In this document: one piece after another, positions 46,350-55,077 of the stretch
How the letters are laid out: every line of letters starts with the position of its first letter
Position numbering within the stretch: position 1 is the first letter of the stretch
NCBI RefSeq assembly: GCF_030316825.1
Contig: NZ_JASZYU010000002.1
Location: 186,001-250,000, forward strand
Direction: 5' to 3'
DNA length: 64,000 bases
DNA from: Variovorax fucosicus
Lineage (GTDB): Bacteria; Pseudomonadota; Gammaproteobacteria; Burkholderiales; Burkholderiaceae_C
Notes under the pieces: generated by a model
Told to the model about the DNA's origin: nothing
The model's input: the letters and a program-made list of their open reading frames with translations, nothing else
Databases searched by the model: none
Position numbers and translations under genes: made by a program

Positions 46350-47420
46350 ATGAGCCAACTGCTCACTCCCGTTCGCATCGGCCGCTACATGGCGCCGAAC
46401 CGTCTCGTCATGGCCCCGATGACCCGCTCCCGCGCCGACGGCGACGGCGTTCCCAGCGACCTGACGGTTGCCTACTACGCCCAGCGCGCCAGCGCCGGCC
46501 TGATCATTTCCGAGGGCGTGTTCCCGTCCGCCATGGGCAAGGGCTACGTGCACACGCCCGGCATGGAAACCGAGGCCCAGGTTGCGGCCTGGAAAAAGGT
46601 GACCGAGGCCGTGCACGCCCGCGGCGGCCGTATCTTCATGCAGCTGATGCACTGCGGCCGGGTCTCGCACCCTTCGCTGCTCGATGGCGCAACGCCCGTC
46701 GCTCCCTCGGCCATCAAGCCCGAGGGCCAGGCGTGGACGCCTGCCGGCCAGGTCGACTTCGTCACGCCCCGCGCGCTGAGCCTGGCCGAGATTGCCGGCG
46801 TCATTGACGACTACGCCCAAGCCACCCGCCGCGCCATCGACGCGGGCTTCGACGGCGTGGAGCTGCACGCTGCCTCCGGCTACCTGCCCGAACAGTTCCT
46901 CTCGTCGGGCAGCAACCAACGGCAAGACGCCTACGGCGGTTCGGTCGAAGGCCGTGCCCGCTTTGTGCTGGAAGTGCTGGCCGCGATGGTGGCGCAGGCC
47001 GGTGCCGACCGCGTCGGCATCAAGATTTCGCCGGAGATGAACTACAACAGCATCACGGATGCTGCGCCTCAGCAAACCTATACCTACCTCGTCGACAAGC
47101 TGCGTGGACTGGGCCTGGCCTATCTGCATGTCGCCCTGTTTGGTACGAAGGTCGACTACCACGCCCTCCTGCGCCCGCGCTTTGAAGGCGCGTACCTGAT
47201 CGGCGGTGGCCTCACCCAGGACAGCGCCGAAGGCGTGCTGCGCGAAGGCAAGGCTGATGCAACGGTGTTCGGCAGCGCCTTCCTTGCGAACCCCGACCTG
47301 CCGGAACGCTTCCGTGTGGGCGCTGCGCTCAACGCAGCCGACCGCAACACTTTCTTCGCACCGCCTACGGCCAAGGGATACACCGACTATCCGGCGCTGG
47401 CCGTGGCTGAAGCAGCCTGA
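46350..47420 (+). CDS. Alkene reductase, Old Yellow Enzyme family
   Basis: FMN-dependent reductase of activated C=C bonds, 356 residues. MAPMTRSRA, the FMN-binding QLMHCGRVSHP, RRAIDAGFDGVELHAASGYL and the DAYGGSVEGRARFVLEV phosphate region mark the NemA/PETN-reductase class. The active-site pair is usually His and a second His or Asn three residues later; here the text is H-A-A-S, so the second position is Ser. It heads the plus-strand stress/efflux cluster and is divergent from a LysR gene. Confidence 0.94.
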   Translation: MSQLLTPVRIGRYMAPNRLVMAPMTRSRADGDGVPSDLTVAYYAQRASAGLIISEGVFPSAMGKGYVHTPGMETEAQVAAWKKVTEAVHARGGRIFMQLMHCGRVSHPSLLDGATPVAPSAIKPEGQAWTPAGQVDFVTPRALSLAEIAGVIDDYAQATRRAIDAGFDGVELHAASGYLPEQFLSSGSNQRQDAYGGSVEGRARFVLEVLAAMVAQAGADRVGIKISPEMNYNSITDAAPQQTYTYLVDKLRGLGLAYLHVALFGTKVDYHALLRPRFEGAYLIGGGLTQDSAEGVLREGKADATVFGSAFLANPDLPERFRVGAALNAADRNTFFAPPTAKGYTDYPALAVAEAA

Positions 47421-47431
47421 GGCGAGCCGCC

Positions 47432-48256
47432 ATGATCACGACCGCCCGCATGCATCGCGCCAATCGCGGAAGCCATTTCCGCGCCTACGGCCTGCATGCC
47501 TCCAACCCCGCGCAGATCGACCCGTTCCTGGGCATCGACCACGCCTGGATGAGCGCGCCCACGTTCCCGCCGCATCCGCACGCCGGCTTCTCCGCGGTGA
47601 CCTATCTGTTCCTCGATTCGGAGACCGGCATTGCCAACCGCGATTCGCAGGGCAACAGCACGCTGATCCAGCCGGGCGGCCTGCATTGGACGGCCGCCGG
47701 GCGCGGCGTGGTCCACGAAGAGAACCCGGCAGTGCGGGGAAGCACCGTGCACTTGCTGCAGATCTTCGTCAACCTCCCCAGCGAACGGCAGGACGCGGCG
47801 CCATTCGCGCTGACCCTGGCCCCGCAGGACGTACCGGTGGTTCAACGCCCCGGTGCACGAGTGCGTGTTCCCCTGGGCAGCTTTGGTGGCGTGCACTCCC
47901 CGCTGACGCCACCCACCGATGTCACCTTGCTCGACATCTCGTTGGAGGCAGGCGCCGAACTGGCACTGCCGCTGACTGCAGGACAGCGAGCCTTCGTCAT
48001 GCCGATCTTCGGCAGCGCGGAAGTCGATGGCGAGAGCTTCAGCCTCGACAACCTCGGTGTCCCGATCCTTCCTGTTGCGAACGAAGCGATGACGCACAAG
48101 CTCGTCGCCTGGTCTGGCGCAGCCAAGGTCGCCGTGTTCATCGGCGAACCGCTCGGCCAGCCCGTGCTTTCGAACGGCCCCATGGCTTTTGCGAGCCAGA
48201 AGAGTCTGAACGCGGCAGCTGCCGCCTATCACCGTGGCGACCTGGGAACGCTTTGA
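47432..48256 (+). CDS. Pirin family protein
   Basis: The 274-residue bicupin has pirin hallmarks: HRANRGSHFRAYGLHA, metal-binding HPHAGFSAVTYLF, and GGLHWTAAGRGVVHEE (reading MTAGRGI-like). Bacterial pirins such as YhhW can oxidise quercetin or act as redox-sensing partners. It starts 11 bp after the alkene reductase stop and is clearly in the same operon. Confidence 0.93.
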   Translation: MITTARMHRANRGSHFRAYGLHASNPAQIDPFLGIDHAWMSAPTFPPHPHAGFSAVTYLFLDSETGIANRDSQGNSTLIQPGGLHWTAAGRGVVHEENPAVRGSTVHLLQIFVNLPSERQDAAPFALTLAPQDVPVVQRPGARVRVPLGSFGGVHSPLTPPTDVTLLDISLEAGAELALPLTAGQRAFVMPIFGSAEVDGESFSLDNLGVPILPVANEAMTHKLVAWSGAAKVAVFIGEPLGQPVLSNGPMAFASQKSLNAAAAAYHRGDLGTL

Positions 48257-48310
48257 CAGGCCGCCACACCCCCGGGGCATGTGCCCCATTTACTTCCCAG
48301 GAGATCCCTC

Positions 48311-48916
48311 ATGAAGGTTGAACGATTCACCGCCGACAACACCGCCTTGCTGCTGATCGACCATCAGGTCGGCACGATGCAACTGATCAAGAACATCGAC
48401 ACCGAGCTTGCAGCCAAGCAGTCGATCGCGCTGGCCAAGATGGCGAAGATCCTCAACATCCCGACCGTGATCACGTCCAGCCAGGAAGATCACGCCCAGG
48501 GCCCGATCCTTCCGAAGATCGCCGAGATCCTGCCCGAAGCGCACGCGGCACGGATCAAGCGTCCCGGCGTGGTCAACGCATGGGCCTATCCCGACTTCCG
48601 CAAGGCCGTGCTCGCCACCGGCCGCAAGAACCTGATCATGGCGGGCGTCACCACCGACGTGTGCCTGATCTTCCCGTCGATCGACGCCGCGCTCGAAGGC
48701 TTTGCCGTGCAGGCGGTGATGGATGCGTCGGGCTCGCCCAGCGATCTGTCCGAAGAGTTCTCCCGCCAGCGCATGCACGATGCGGGCGTGGTGCTCACCG
48801 CCACCAATACGCTGATGGCGGAAATCGCGCAGGACTGGTCCACGCCCGCCGGGCAGCAGCTGATCGGCTTGCTGTTCAGCGATGTGTTCCCGGCCCTTGG
48901 CGCCGGCATCGTTTGA
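48311..48916 (+). CDS. Isochorismatase-like hydrolase (YcaC family)
   Basis: The ATG at 48311 follows GGAG; 201 residues. The cysteine-hydrolase triad is visible as Asp in LLLIDHQVG, Lys in RIKRPGVVNAW and Cys in AGVTTDVCLIFP. YcaC-type proteins are often found with pirin and OYE genes; the substrate is unknown. It is 54 bp downstream of the pirin gene. Confidence 0.92.
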   Translation: MKVERFTADNTALLLIDHQVGTMQLIKNIDTELAAKQSIALAKMAKILNIPTVITSSQEDHAQGPILPKIAEILPEAHAARIKRPGVVNAWAYPDFRKAVLATGRKNLIMAGVTTDVCLIFPSIDAALEGFAVQAVMDASGSPSDLSEEFSRQRMHDAGVVLTATNTLMAEIAQDWSTPAGQQLIGLLFSDVFPALGAGIV

Positions 48917-48987
48917 GCCACGCCTGAAGACGGCCGCATCGTGCAGGAAGTGCTGATGGGTGCACTGCCGTCATGAGCAAAGCAATA

Positions 48988-49025
48988 CCGCCGGCTCTGT
49001 GAATGAATCACACAGAAGCTGGCGG
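48988..49025. repeat. Long imperfect hairpin upstream of dps
   Basis: Fourteen base pairs (CCGCCGGCTCTGTG with CACAGA-A-GCTGGCGG, one bulge, one G-T pair) enclose a 9-nt loop. It lies in the 175-bp gap before dps and has no T-run. It may be an attenuator, an mRNA stability element or a regulator site. Confidence 0.5.
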
Positions 49026-49091
49026 CATCCCCGAGGTTTCACCGCGATCTGAAACTTTCGAAGGCCCTCAAACCCTTGGAGTAGAACTGCG

Positions 49092-49610
49092 ATGACTAAC
49101 GAAAGCAATATCAAGGCACGCCGAACAAAGGCTCTGAACACCCCCTCGCCCCTGGGTGCGGATGCTGTTCGCGACCTCTCCGGCGAACTCAACGCATTGC
49201 TCGCCGACATCCTGGCGCTGTATCTGAAGACCAAGAATTTCCATTGGCATATGTCCGGACCGTACTTCCGCGACTACCACCTGCTGCTGGACGAGCAGGC
49301 AAACCAGATCTATGCGACGGTGGATCCCATCGCCGAGCGCGTACGCAAGCTTGGCGGCACCACCATGCGTTCCCTGGGGCACGCCAAGCGTCTGCAACGC
49401 CTGCTTGACAACGACGCCGACTACGTCACGCCGGACGACATGTTGGCCGAGCTGCGTGAAGACAACCTTCAGCTGGCTGCCTACATGCGCGCGACCCATG
49501 AACTGTGCGAAGAGCACGGTGACGTGGCGACCGCCAGCGTGCTGGAAAACTGGATCGACGAGGCCGAGAACCGAGTGTGGTTCCTGTTCGAAACCAGTCG
49601 ACATGCCTGA
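49092..49610 (+). CDS. dps: Dps family ferritin-like DNA-protection protein
   Basis: The 172-residue protein has the ferroxidase and helix text of Dps: LYLKTKNFHWHMSGPYFRDY, then HLLLDEQANQIYATVDPIAE. The N-terminus has Lys/Arg residues (KARRTKAL) suited to DNA contact. It oxidises and stores iron and protects DNA under oxidative stress. Its end overlaps the outer-membrane channel gene by 8 nt, so it is translationally linked to the efflux operon, which is unusual. Confidence 0.94.
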   Translation: MTNESNIKARRTKALNTPSPLGADAVRDLSGELNALLADILALYLKTKNFHWHMSGPYFRDYHLLLDEQANQIYATVDPIAERVRKLGGTTMRSLGHAKRLQRLLDNDADYVTPDDMLAELREDNLQLAAYMRATHELCEEHGDVATASVLENWIDEAENRVWFLFETSRHA

Positions 49611-51126
49611 GCCCGCTGAATTCACACAAGCCGCAAGGCACAGGGTTCGTGCCGCTCCCACGCGCGACATCCGTCGCCCATCGCATGGCTTGCCTCTGGT
49701 GGTGGCTGCCCTGGTCGGCGCCATGATGCTGGCCGGATGCTCATTCGGGAATCTCAAACCGTCGTCGGTCCTTGGCGACCCTGCCGCCCTGGCGGCAAAG
49801 GACGCGTTGAGCGGCATCACGGTTTCCGACGCCCACTGGCCGCAGCAAAAGTGGTGGGAGACATTCGGCGACGACCAGTTGAATCTGCTGGTGGAAGAAG
49901 CTCTGGCCGAAAGCCCGGGCCTGCGCGGCGCCGCCGCACGTGTCCGCCAGGCTGAAGCGCTGCAAGGTCTGGCCCAGGCACAACTGATGCCCCATGTCGA
50001 CGCCAATCTGGCCAGTACACGCCAGAGGTTCAGCGAGCATGGCATCACGCCGTCCCCGGCCGCCGGCACCTGGCAGACGGTCAACCAGGGCACGCTCAAC
50101 GTTGGCTACGAGCTGGATTTCTGGGGGAAGAACCGGGCTGCCGTCGAGGCGGCATTGGGTCGTCGGAAGGCGATGGAAGTCGATCGCCACGCAACCGAGC
50201 TCATGCTGTCCTCCGCCATCGTTCAGGTCTACATCGAACTGCAGCAAGGCTGCGAACAGCTCGCGATCGAACAAAGGATGCTCAGTCAGCAGGAGCAGAT
50301 TCTTTCGCTCACGCGCCGGCGCTTCGAGGCCGAGCTCGACTCCCAGATCGACATCAAGCAGGCACAGGCATCCATTCCCGCCACTCGCGCCAGGATTGCC
50401 GCATTGGGTGAATCCATTGAACTGAGCCGAAACAGGCTTGCGGCTTTGCTCGGCAAAGGGCCGGACCGGGGACGCACGGTTGCGACGCCCCGGCTCCAGC
50501 GCCCCGACATGGTGACCATTCCCAGTGTCTTGCCGGCAGAGCTTCTCGGCCACCGCCCCGATGTCGTTGCCCAGCGCTGGCGCGTGGAGGCTGCGAGCCA
50601 CGAGATCGAAGGTGCCAAGGCGCGCTTCTATCCGAACGTCAACCTGTCTGCTTTCGTGGGCCTCCAAAGCCTGGGATTCGCCGCATTCACGGAAAGCGGC
50701 AACCGCATCCTGGGCGTGGGGCCGGCCATCAGCCTGCCCATCTTCGAAGGCGGGCGGCTGCGCGCCAACCTGGCCTCGCAGAACGCCGCCTACGACATCG
50801 CGGTGGAAGACTACAACCAGGCATTGGTCAATGCGCTGCGCGATATCTCCGATCAGCTTTCCTCCATTCGCTGGTTGCGCGAACGAATCGATCAGCAGCA
50901 AGACGCCGTGAAGACTTCGAGCGAAGCAGCGGAGCTGGTCAACAAGCGCTACGCCGCAGGGCTGGCCACCTACATCCAGGTGCTCTCCACGCTAACGGAT
51001 GCGCTTGCCCAGCAGCGCCAGCTTGTCCAGCTGCAATCGCGCGGCCTTGCTCTGCAGGCCAATCTCAGTCGCGCGCTGGGCGGTGGCTATGTACCCGATC
51101 TGCCCGGCAAGGGCATCCATGAATAA
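49603..51126 (+). CDS. NodT-family outer-membrane efflux lipoprotein
   Basis: The ATG at 49603 overlaps dps and gives 507 residues with a basic N-terminus, hydrophobic core LPLVVAALVGAMMLAGC and a lipobox cysteine (LAGC). TolC-like repeats follow (WWETFGDDQLNLLVEEALAE, NVGYELDFWGKNRAAVEAAL, LPAELLGHRPDVVAQRWRVE, PIFEGGRLRANL). It forms the outer-membrane duct for the EmrA/MFS pair downstream. Confidence 0.94.
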   Translation: MPEPAEFTQAARHRVRAAPTRDIRRPSHGLPLVVAALVGAMMLAGCSFGNLKPSSVLGDPAALAAKDALSGITVSDAHWPQQKWWETFGDDQLNLLVEEALAESPGLRGAAARVRQAEALQGLAQAQLMPHVDANLASTRQRFSEHGITPSPAAGTWQTVNQGTLNVGYELDFWGKNRAAVEAALGRRKAMEVDRHATELMLSSAIVQVYIELQQGCEQLAIEQRMLSQQEQILSLTRRRFEAELDSQIDIKQAQASIPATRARIAALGESIELSRNRLAALLGKGPDRGRTVATPRLQRPDMVTIPSVLPAELLGHRPDVVAQRWRVEAASHEIEGAKARFYPNVNLSAFVGLQSLGFAAFTESGNRILGVGPAISLPIFEGGRLRANLASQNAAYDIAVEDYNQALVNALRDISDQLSSIRWLRERIDQQQDAVKTSSEAAELVNKRYAAGLATYIQVLSTLTDALAQQRQLVQLQSRGLALQANLSRALGGGYVPDLPGKGIHE

Positions 51127-51139
51127 GGAGCCCGCGCAA

Positions 51140-52363
51140 ATGAATCAAAGTGCCCGTCCCGATCAGGGGCAGCCTCCATCCAATGCGGCGGGGGAAACCG
51201 GCGAGGAAACGATGCCATCGCGGTTCAGGATGCGCGGCCGGCTGACGTGGGCAATTGCCCTGATCCTCCTCCTGGTCGCAGGGATCGCGTGGTACGGCCT
51301 GCGGCTCAACATCGAGCGCACCGAGGATGCCTACGTGGATGGCAATGTCGTGCAAGTGACTTCCCAGATCGGTGGCACAGTGACGGCCTTTGCGGCGGAC
51401 AACACCGACCACGTGAAGGCGGGTACGTTGCTCGTCACGCTGAATCCCGTCGACCAGGAAGTCCGGTTCGAGCGCGCGAAGACAGAGCTGGCCAAGGCCA
51501 CCCGGGTGGCAAGAACGCAGTATTCGCAGGTTCAACAGTTGCGGGCCGAAGTGGCGCAGCGGCAGAACGATGTGCTCAAGACCAGGGCCGACCTGGCACG
51601 TCGCTCCAAGCTTGCCTCCAGCGGCGCTGTCTCCCGCGAAGAGGTCAGCCACGCGGAAGATGTGCTGAAGAATGCCGAGGCCGCATTGGCTGCCGTGACC
51701 CAGTCGCTTGCACAGCGACGCGCCATGGTCGAAGGCACCAGCCTCAGAACGCATCCCGATGTGCTGACTGCCGCCACCAACTTGCGCGATGCGTACATCG
51801 CACGCACGCGCACGTCCATTCTTTCGCCCGTGGACGGCACCATCGCCAAGCGCAGCGTGCAGCTGGGCCAGCGCATCAATCCGGGTGTGGCACTGATGTC
51901 CGTGGTCCCGCTGGACGAGCTGTGGGTCAATGCCAACTTCAAGGAGTCGCAGCTCGAGCATCTTCGCATCGGACAACCTGCCGAGTTGACGGCCGACGTC
52001 TATGGCCGCAACGTGATCTACCACGGCAAGATCCTGGGCTTGGATGCCGGAACCGGCAGCGCCTTTGCACTGCTGCCTGCCCAGAACGCGACGGGGAACT
52101 GGATCAAGGTCACGCAGCGCGTGCCGATCAGGATCGCCCTGGATCCCAAGGAGGTTGCGCAAAAACCGCTGCGCATCGGGCTGTCGATGCGCGCTTCGGT
52201 GAATACGAGCGACCACGGCGGGGAAGTGATCCGCAAGAATGTCGCGCCGAACTTCGTCTACAAGACCCAGGTCTATGACCACGAATTGAGAGATGCCGAC
52301 GCCGTCGTGGAGTCGGTCATTCGGGCCAACGAAGGACAGACGCTGGCCTCGGAAAAACAATGA
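51140..52363 (+). CDS. EmrA-type membrane fusion protein (HlyD family)
   Basis: The start at 51140 is preceded by AAGGAG at good spacing; an ATG at 51119 would overlap the previous gene. The 407-residue periplasmic adaptor has one membrane anchor near residues 35-55 (TWAIALILLLVAGIAWYG), the EmrA motif NIERTEDAYVDGNVVQVTSQ, a coiled-coil hairpin (residues about 100-190), and a lipoyl/barrel region (ILSPVDGTIAKRSVQLGQ). It connects the MFS pump and the NodT channel. Confidence 0.94.
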   Translation: MNQSARPDQGQPPSNAAGETGEETMPSRFRMRGRLTWAIALILLLVAGIAWYGLRLNIERTEDAYVDGNVVQVTSQIGGTVTAFAADNTDHVKAGTLLVTLNPVDQEVRFERAKTELAKATRVARTQYSQVQQLRAEVAQRQNDVLKTRADLARRSKLASSGAVSREEVSHAEDVLKNAEAALAAVTQSLAQRRAMVEGTSLRTHPDVLTAATNLRDAYIARTRTSILSPVDGTIAKRSVQLGQRINPGVALMSVVPLDELWVNANFKESQLEHLRIGQPAELTADVYGRNVIYHGKILGLDAGTGSAFALLPAQNATGNWIKVTQRVPIRIALDPKEVAQKPLRIGLSMRASVNTSDHGGEVIRKNVAPNFVYKTQVYDHELRDADAVVESVIRANEGQTLASEKQ

Positions 52364-53892
52364 GCCTGCCTGTGTACAGAAAACATGGCGCGCTGCTGAC
52401 GACGGTGTGCCTGCTGTGCGGTCTCGAATTCCTGCAGACCGGCATGCTCGCATTTGCCTCTGTTCCGATCCGCGGCGAGATCGATGCCAGCCCCGAGGAG
52501 TACAGCCTCGTGGCCGCGCTCTACGCCTGCGTTGCGGTGGTCGTGATCGCCAAGCAGCGCTGGCTGACCGAACGGCTGGGGTGGCGCAGCTACATGATCG
52601 GCTCGATCGGCGTCTACATTGCGGGCGCGCTACTTTGCAGCATGAGCCACGACCTGAGCACATTCGCCACGGGACGGATGGTCATGGCATTGGGCGGTGC
52701 ATCGTTCATGACGACGTCGCGGATCATGGTCAATCTCATTCCGCCCGGTCCGGCCCGGTTCGTCGGGATCAAGGTCTTCGCCGTGGGCCTGGCCGGCGGC
52801 ACGGCCGCTGCACCGCTGATTTCGTCCATCGCAGTCACCCACGACACCTGGCAGGCGATCTTCTGGGTTCTCATTGCCGGCTCGGTGGTTGCCGCCGCGC
52901 TCTCCCTGAGGTTTCTTCCCAAGGATCCGTACCCCGAGCACGAGCGCACAACGACCAGCCCCGCGCGCGTGCTTCTCCTGGCGTTCGCATCGTTCTTCGT
53001 TCTCTACGTCCTGCAACGCTCGTACTACGACTTCTACAGCGACACCAGCATCATGTTGGTGTTCGCAGCGCTGGCTGCGTTTTCCCTCTACGCGTACTTC
53101 CACGTCGAGCACAGCCATGAGCGGCCCCTGCTGAAAATCCGGCAGCTCATGACCGCCCGGTACATGGCGGGCGTGGCCCTGTTCTCGTTCAGCTACGTGA
53201 TCCTGGGCGCCAACAGCTACATCCTGCCTTTGCTCCTCCAGGCGGGCCTGGGCTACTCCTGGGAGACCATCGGCAGATTCCAGTCCATGGGGCTTGTTGC
53301 TTCATTGCTGACCTGGCTGGTGATGCTTCGGCTGCTGCCCAAATACCCGGCGCCCAAGAAGTTCTTCGTTGCGGGATTCCTGTCGCTCGCGGCCTTTGGC
53401 TGGCTGCTGTCCTCGCTCGCGCCGATTGCGGACATGTGGCGGCACATCCTTCCGGCGCTGGCCTTGAATGGATGCTTTGTCATGCTGGTACTGGCGACGA
53501 CCGCGATGCAGACCTTCCGCGATGTTGGCGGCGAAGACGCGCTCTTCGCCCATGCACAGCAGGTCAAGAACATGCTGGGTCAGATTGCCATGGCGATGGG
53601 CACCAGTGTCGCAACCGTGTTCATGCAATGGAGAAGCACCGTCCAGTACGGCTCGCTGAACGTTCGGCTGACCGCTCACGACCCGATCTTTTCACAACAA
53701 CTGCAACAGCTGAGCCAGTTCTTCTCGTTGTCGCACGAGCCCGGCCAAGCCTCTCAAATGGCGCTGGCCGTGCAAGCGCAGCAGATCAGCCAGCAGGCTT
53801 CGCTGATGGCGGGTATCGAATACTTCTGGATCGTGATCTGGGTCGCGGCGCTCGCGCTGGTGGTTTCCGTGGTGCAGCGGGTCTTCCGGTGA
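52360..53892 (+). CDS. MFS efflux transporter, DHA2/EmrB type
   Basis: The 510-residue protein overlaps the emrA-like gene by 4 nt. It has about 14 hydrophobic helices and DHA2-type features, including the RWLTERLGWRSYMIGSIGVY loop and a C-terminal Gln-rich periplasmic region (QQISQQASL). Together with EmrA and NodT proteins it should export a drug or toxic aromatic from the cytoplasm. It is coupled by GTGA to the flavin monooxygenase. Confidence 0.93.
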   Translation: MSLPVYRKHGALLTTVCLLCGLEFLQTGMLAFASVPIRGEIDASPEEYSLVAALYACVAVVVIAKQRWLTERLGWRSYMIGSIGVYIAGALLCSMSHDLSTFATGRMVMALGGASFMTTSRIMVNLIPPGPARFVGIKVFAVGLAGGTAAAPLISSIAVTHDTWQAIFWVLIAGSVVAAALSLRFLPKDPYPEHERTTTSPARVLLLAFASFFVLYVLQRSYYDFYSDTSIMLVFAALAAFSLYAYFHVEHSHERPLLKIRQLMTARYMAGVALFSFSYVILGANSYILPLLLQAGLGYSWETIGRFQSMGLVASLLTWLVMLRLLPKYPAPKKFFVAGFLSLAAFGWLLSSLAPIADMWRHILPALALNGCFVMLVLATTAMQTFRDVGGEDALFAHAQQVKNMLGQIAMAMGTSVATVFMQWRSTVQYGSLNVRLTAHDPIFSQQLQQLSQFFSLSHEPGQASQMALAVQAQQISQQASLMAGIEYFWIVIWVAALALVVSVVQRVFR

Positions 53893-55052
53893 GGAAGGAT
53901 TCCTTTCCTTCCGGCGGCGTCTCTTCGCAGGAGCGCCTCCCGCAGATCGTTGTTGTCGGCGCGTCCCTCGCCGGCCTCACGCTGGCGCTCGCCTGTGCAA
54001 CAAGGGGCGTGCCCGTTCATGTTGTCGAGCGTTCTGCCCGGCGCGTGCACGGTGGCGACAGCCTGAGCATCGATCTTGCCGCGCTTGCAGCGACTGTGGG
54101 GCACGATCCGCGTGCGCACCCGATCCTGCCCGTCGTGCCCGCGTATCGTGATTTGACGACCTGGCCGGCGCTGTACTCCTGGCTGCATGACCGGGCTGCC
54201 GGGACATCGGGCATAACCTTCGAGGAAGGCAAGGCCGTCACATCAGTCACCGACCTTGGCGATCAGGCGCAACTCTCCTTTGCGGACGGAACGCAAAGGG
54301 TTGCCGATGCGGTCATCGGCGCGGACGGATACAACAGCATTGTTCGCCGGACGATTGCGCCGGAGGCTCCGCTTGCGCGCTATGCCGGCTACGTCGTGTG
54401 GCGGGGGCTGATCGACGAACAGACGCTGATGCGTCCCGTTCCCTGGCCGTCGAACGGCGGACTATGGATAGAGTTTGTTGACGGATATCGCTTGGTTGCC
54501 GCGGTGCTTCCCGGCCGCGACGGGTCGGTGGAAATCGGACGGCGCCAGGTCACATTCGCATGGTTCGATGTGCACCGGGAGGAGTTGCTCCGTCGCACCA
54601 ACCGCCTGACGGCGGATGGCTACATCGTGGGAACGCTCGGACGCGGGACGATTGATGAAGATGTCCGCGCAGAACTGGTTGCACTCATCCCACAGCTCTG
54701 GCCGCAGACATGGGCGGAGGCGGTGGCCGTCGGGGTGCGCTCGACGGATGCACTGAGCGGTGCCCCAATCGCCGAATATCAACCGGAGCGTCTGGCACGT
54801 GGCGCACTGGCGATCGTGGGTGACGCTGCCCACGTCGTTTCACCCATGACAGGCCGCGGCTTCGCAACCGGGGTGGAGGACGCGGCGGTGCTGGCCCAAA
54901 TGCTGGCAGACCGGCGCGCGGACGAACCCGTCTCCACCGCTCTGGCCCGCTACGAGTCAGCGCGATTGCCCTTCGTTCGCGGGCTGGTCGCCCATTCAAA
55001 GCGGATCAGCGCAGACTATCTTCGCTATGCAGCAGATCGGCGGTTGGCGTGA
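53889..55052 (+). CDS. FAD-dependent monooxygenase linked to efflux operon
   Basis: The GTG start at 53889 overlaps the MFS stop (GTGA); 387 residues. The dinucleotide motif is GASLAG, the variant seen in dihydroxypyridine-hydroxylase-type enzymes, which also share the YAGYVVWRGLIDE text. DG (VIGADGYNSIVRR) and GD (AIVGDAAHVVSPMTGRGFAT) motifs are intact. It is a single-component flavin hydroxylase without signal peptide. Coupling to a tripartite pump suggests it modifies the same toxic compound that is exported, comparable in logic to TetX; this is inference. Confidence 0.9.
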   Translation: MRKDSFPSGGVSSQERLPQIVVVGASLAGLTLALACATRGVPVHVVERSARRVHGGDSLSIDLAALAATVGHDPRAHPILPVVPAYRDLTTWPALYSWLHDRAAGTSGITFEEGKAVTSVTDLGDQAQLSFADGTQRVADAVIGADGYNSIVRRTIAPEAPLARYAGYVVWRGLIDEQTLMRPVPWPSNGGLWIEFVDGYRLVAAVLPGRDGSVEIGRRQVTFAWFDVHREELLRRTNRLTADGYIVGTLGRGTIDEDVRAELVALIPQLWPQTWAEAVAVGVRSTDALSGAPIAEYQPERLARGALAIVGDAAHVVSPMTGRGFATGVEDAAVLAQMLADRRADEPVSTALARYESARLPFVRGLVAHSKRISADYLRYAADRRLA

Positions 55053-55077
55053 AGCCCACCGCTGAAAACCTGTTCCG

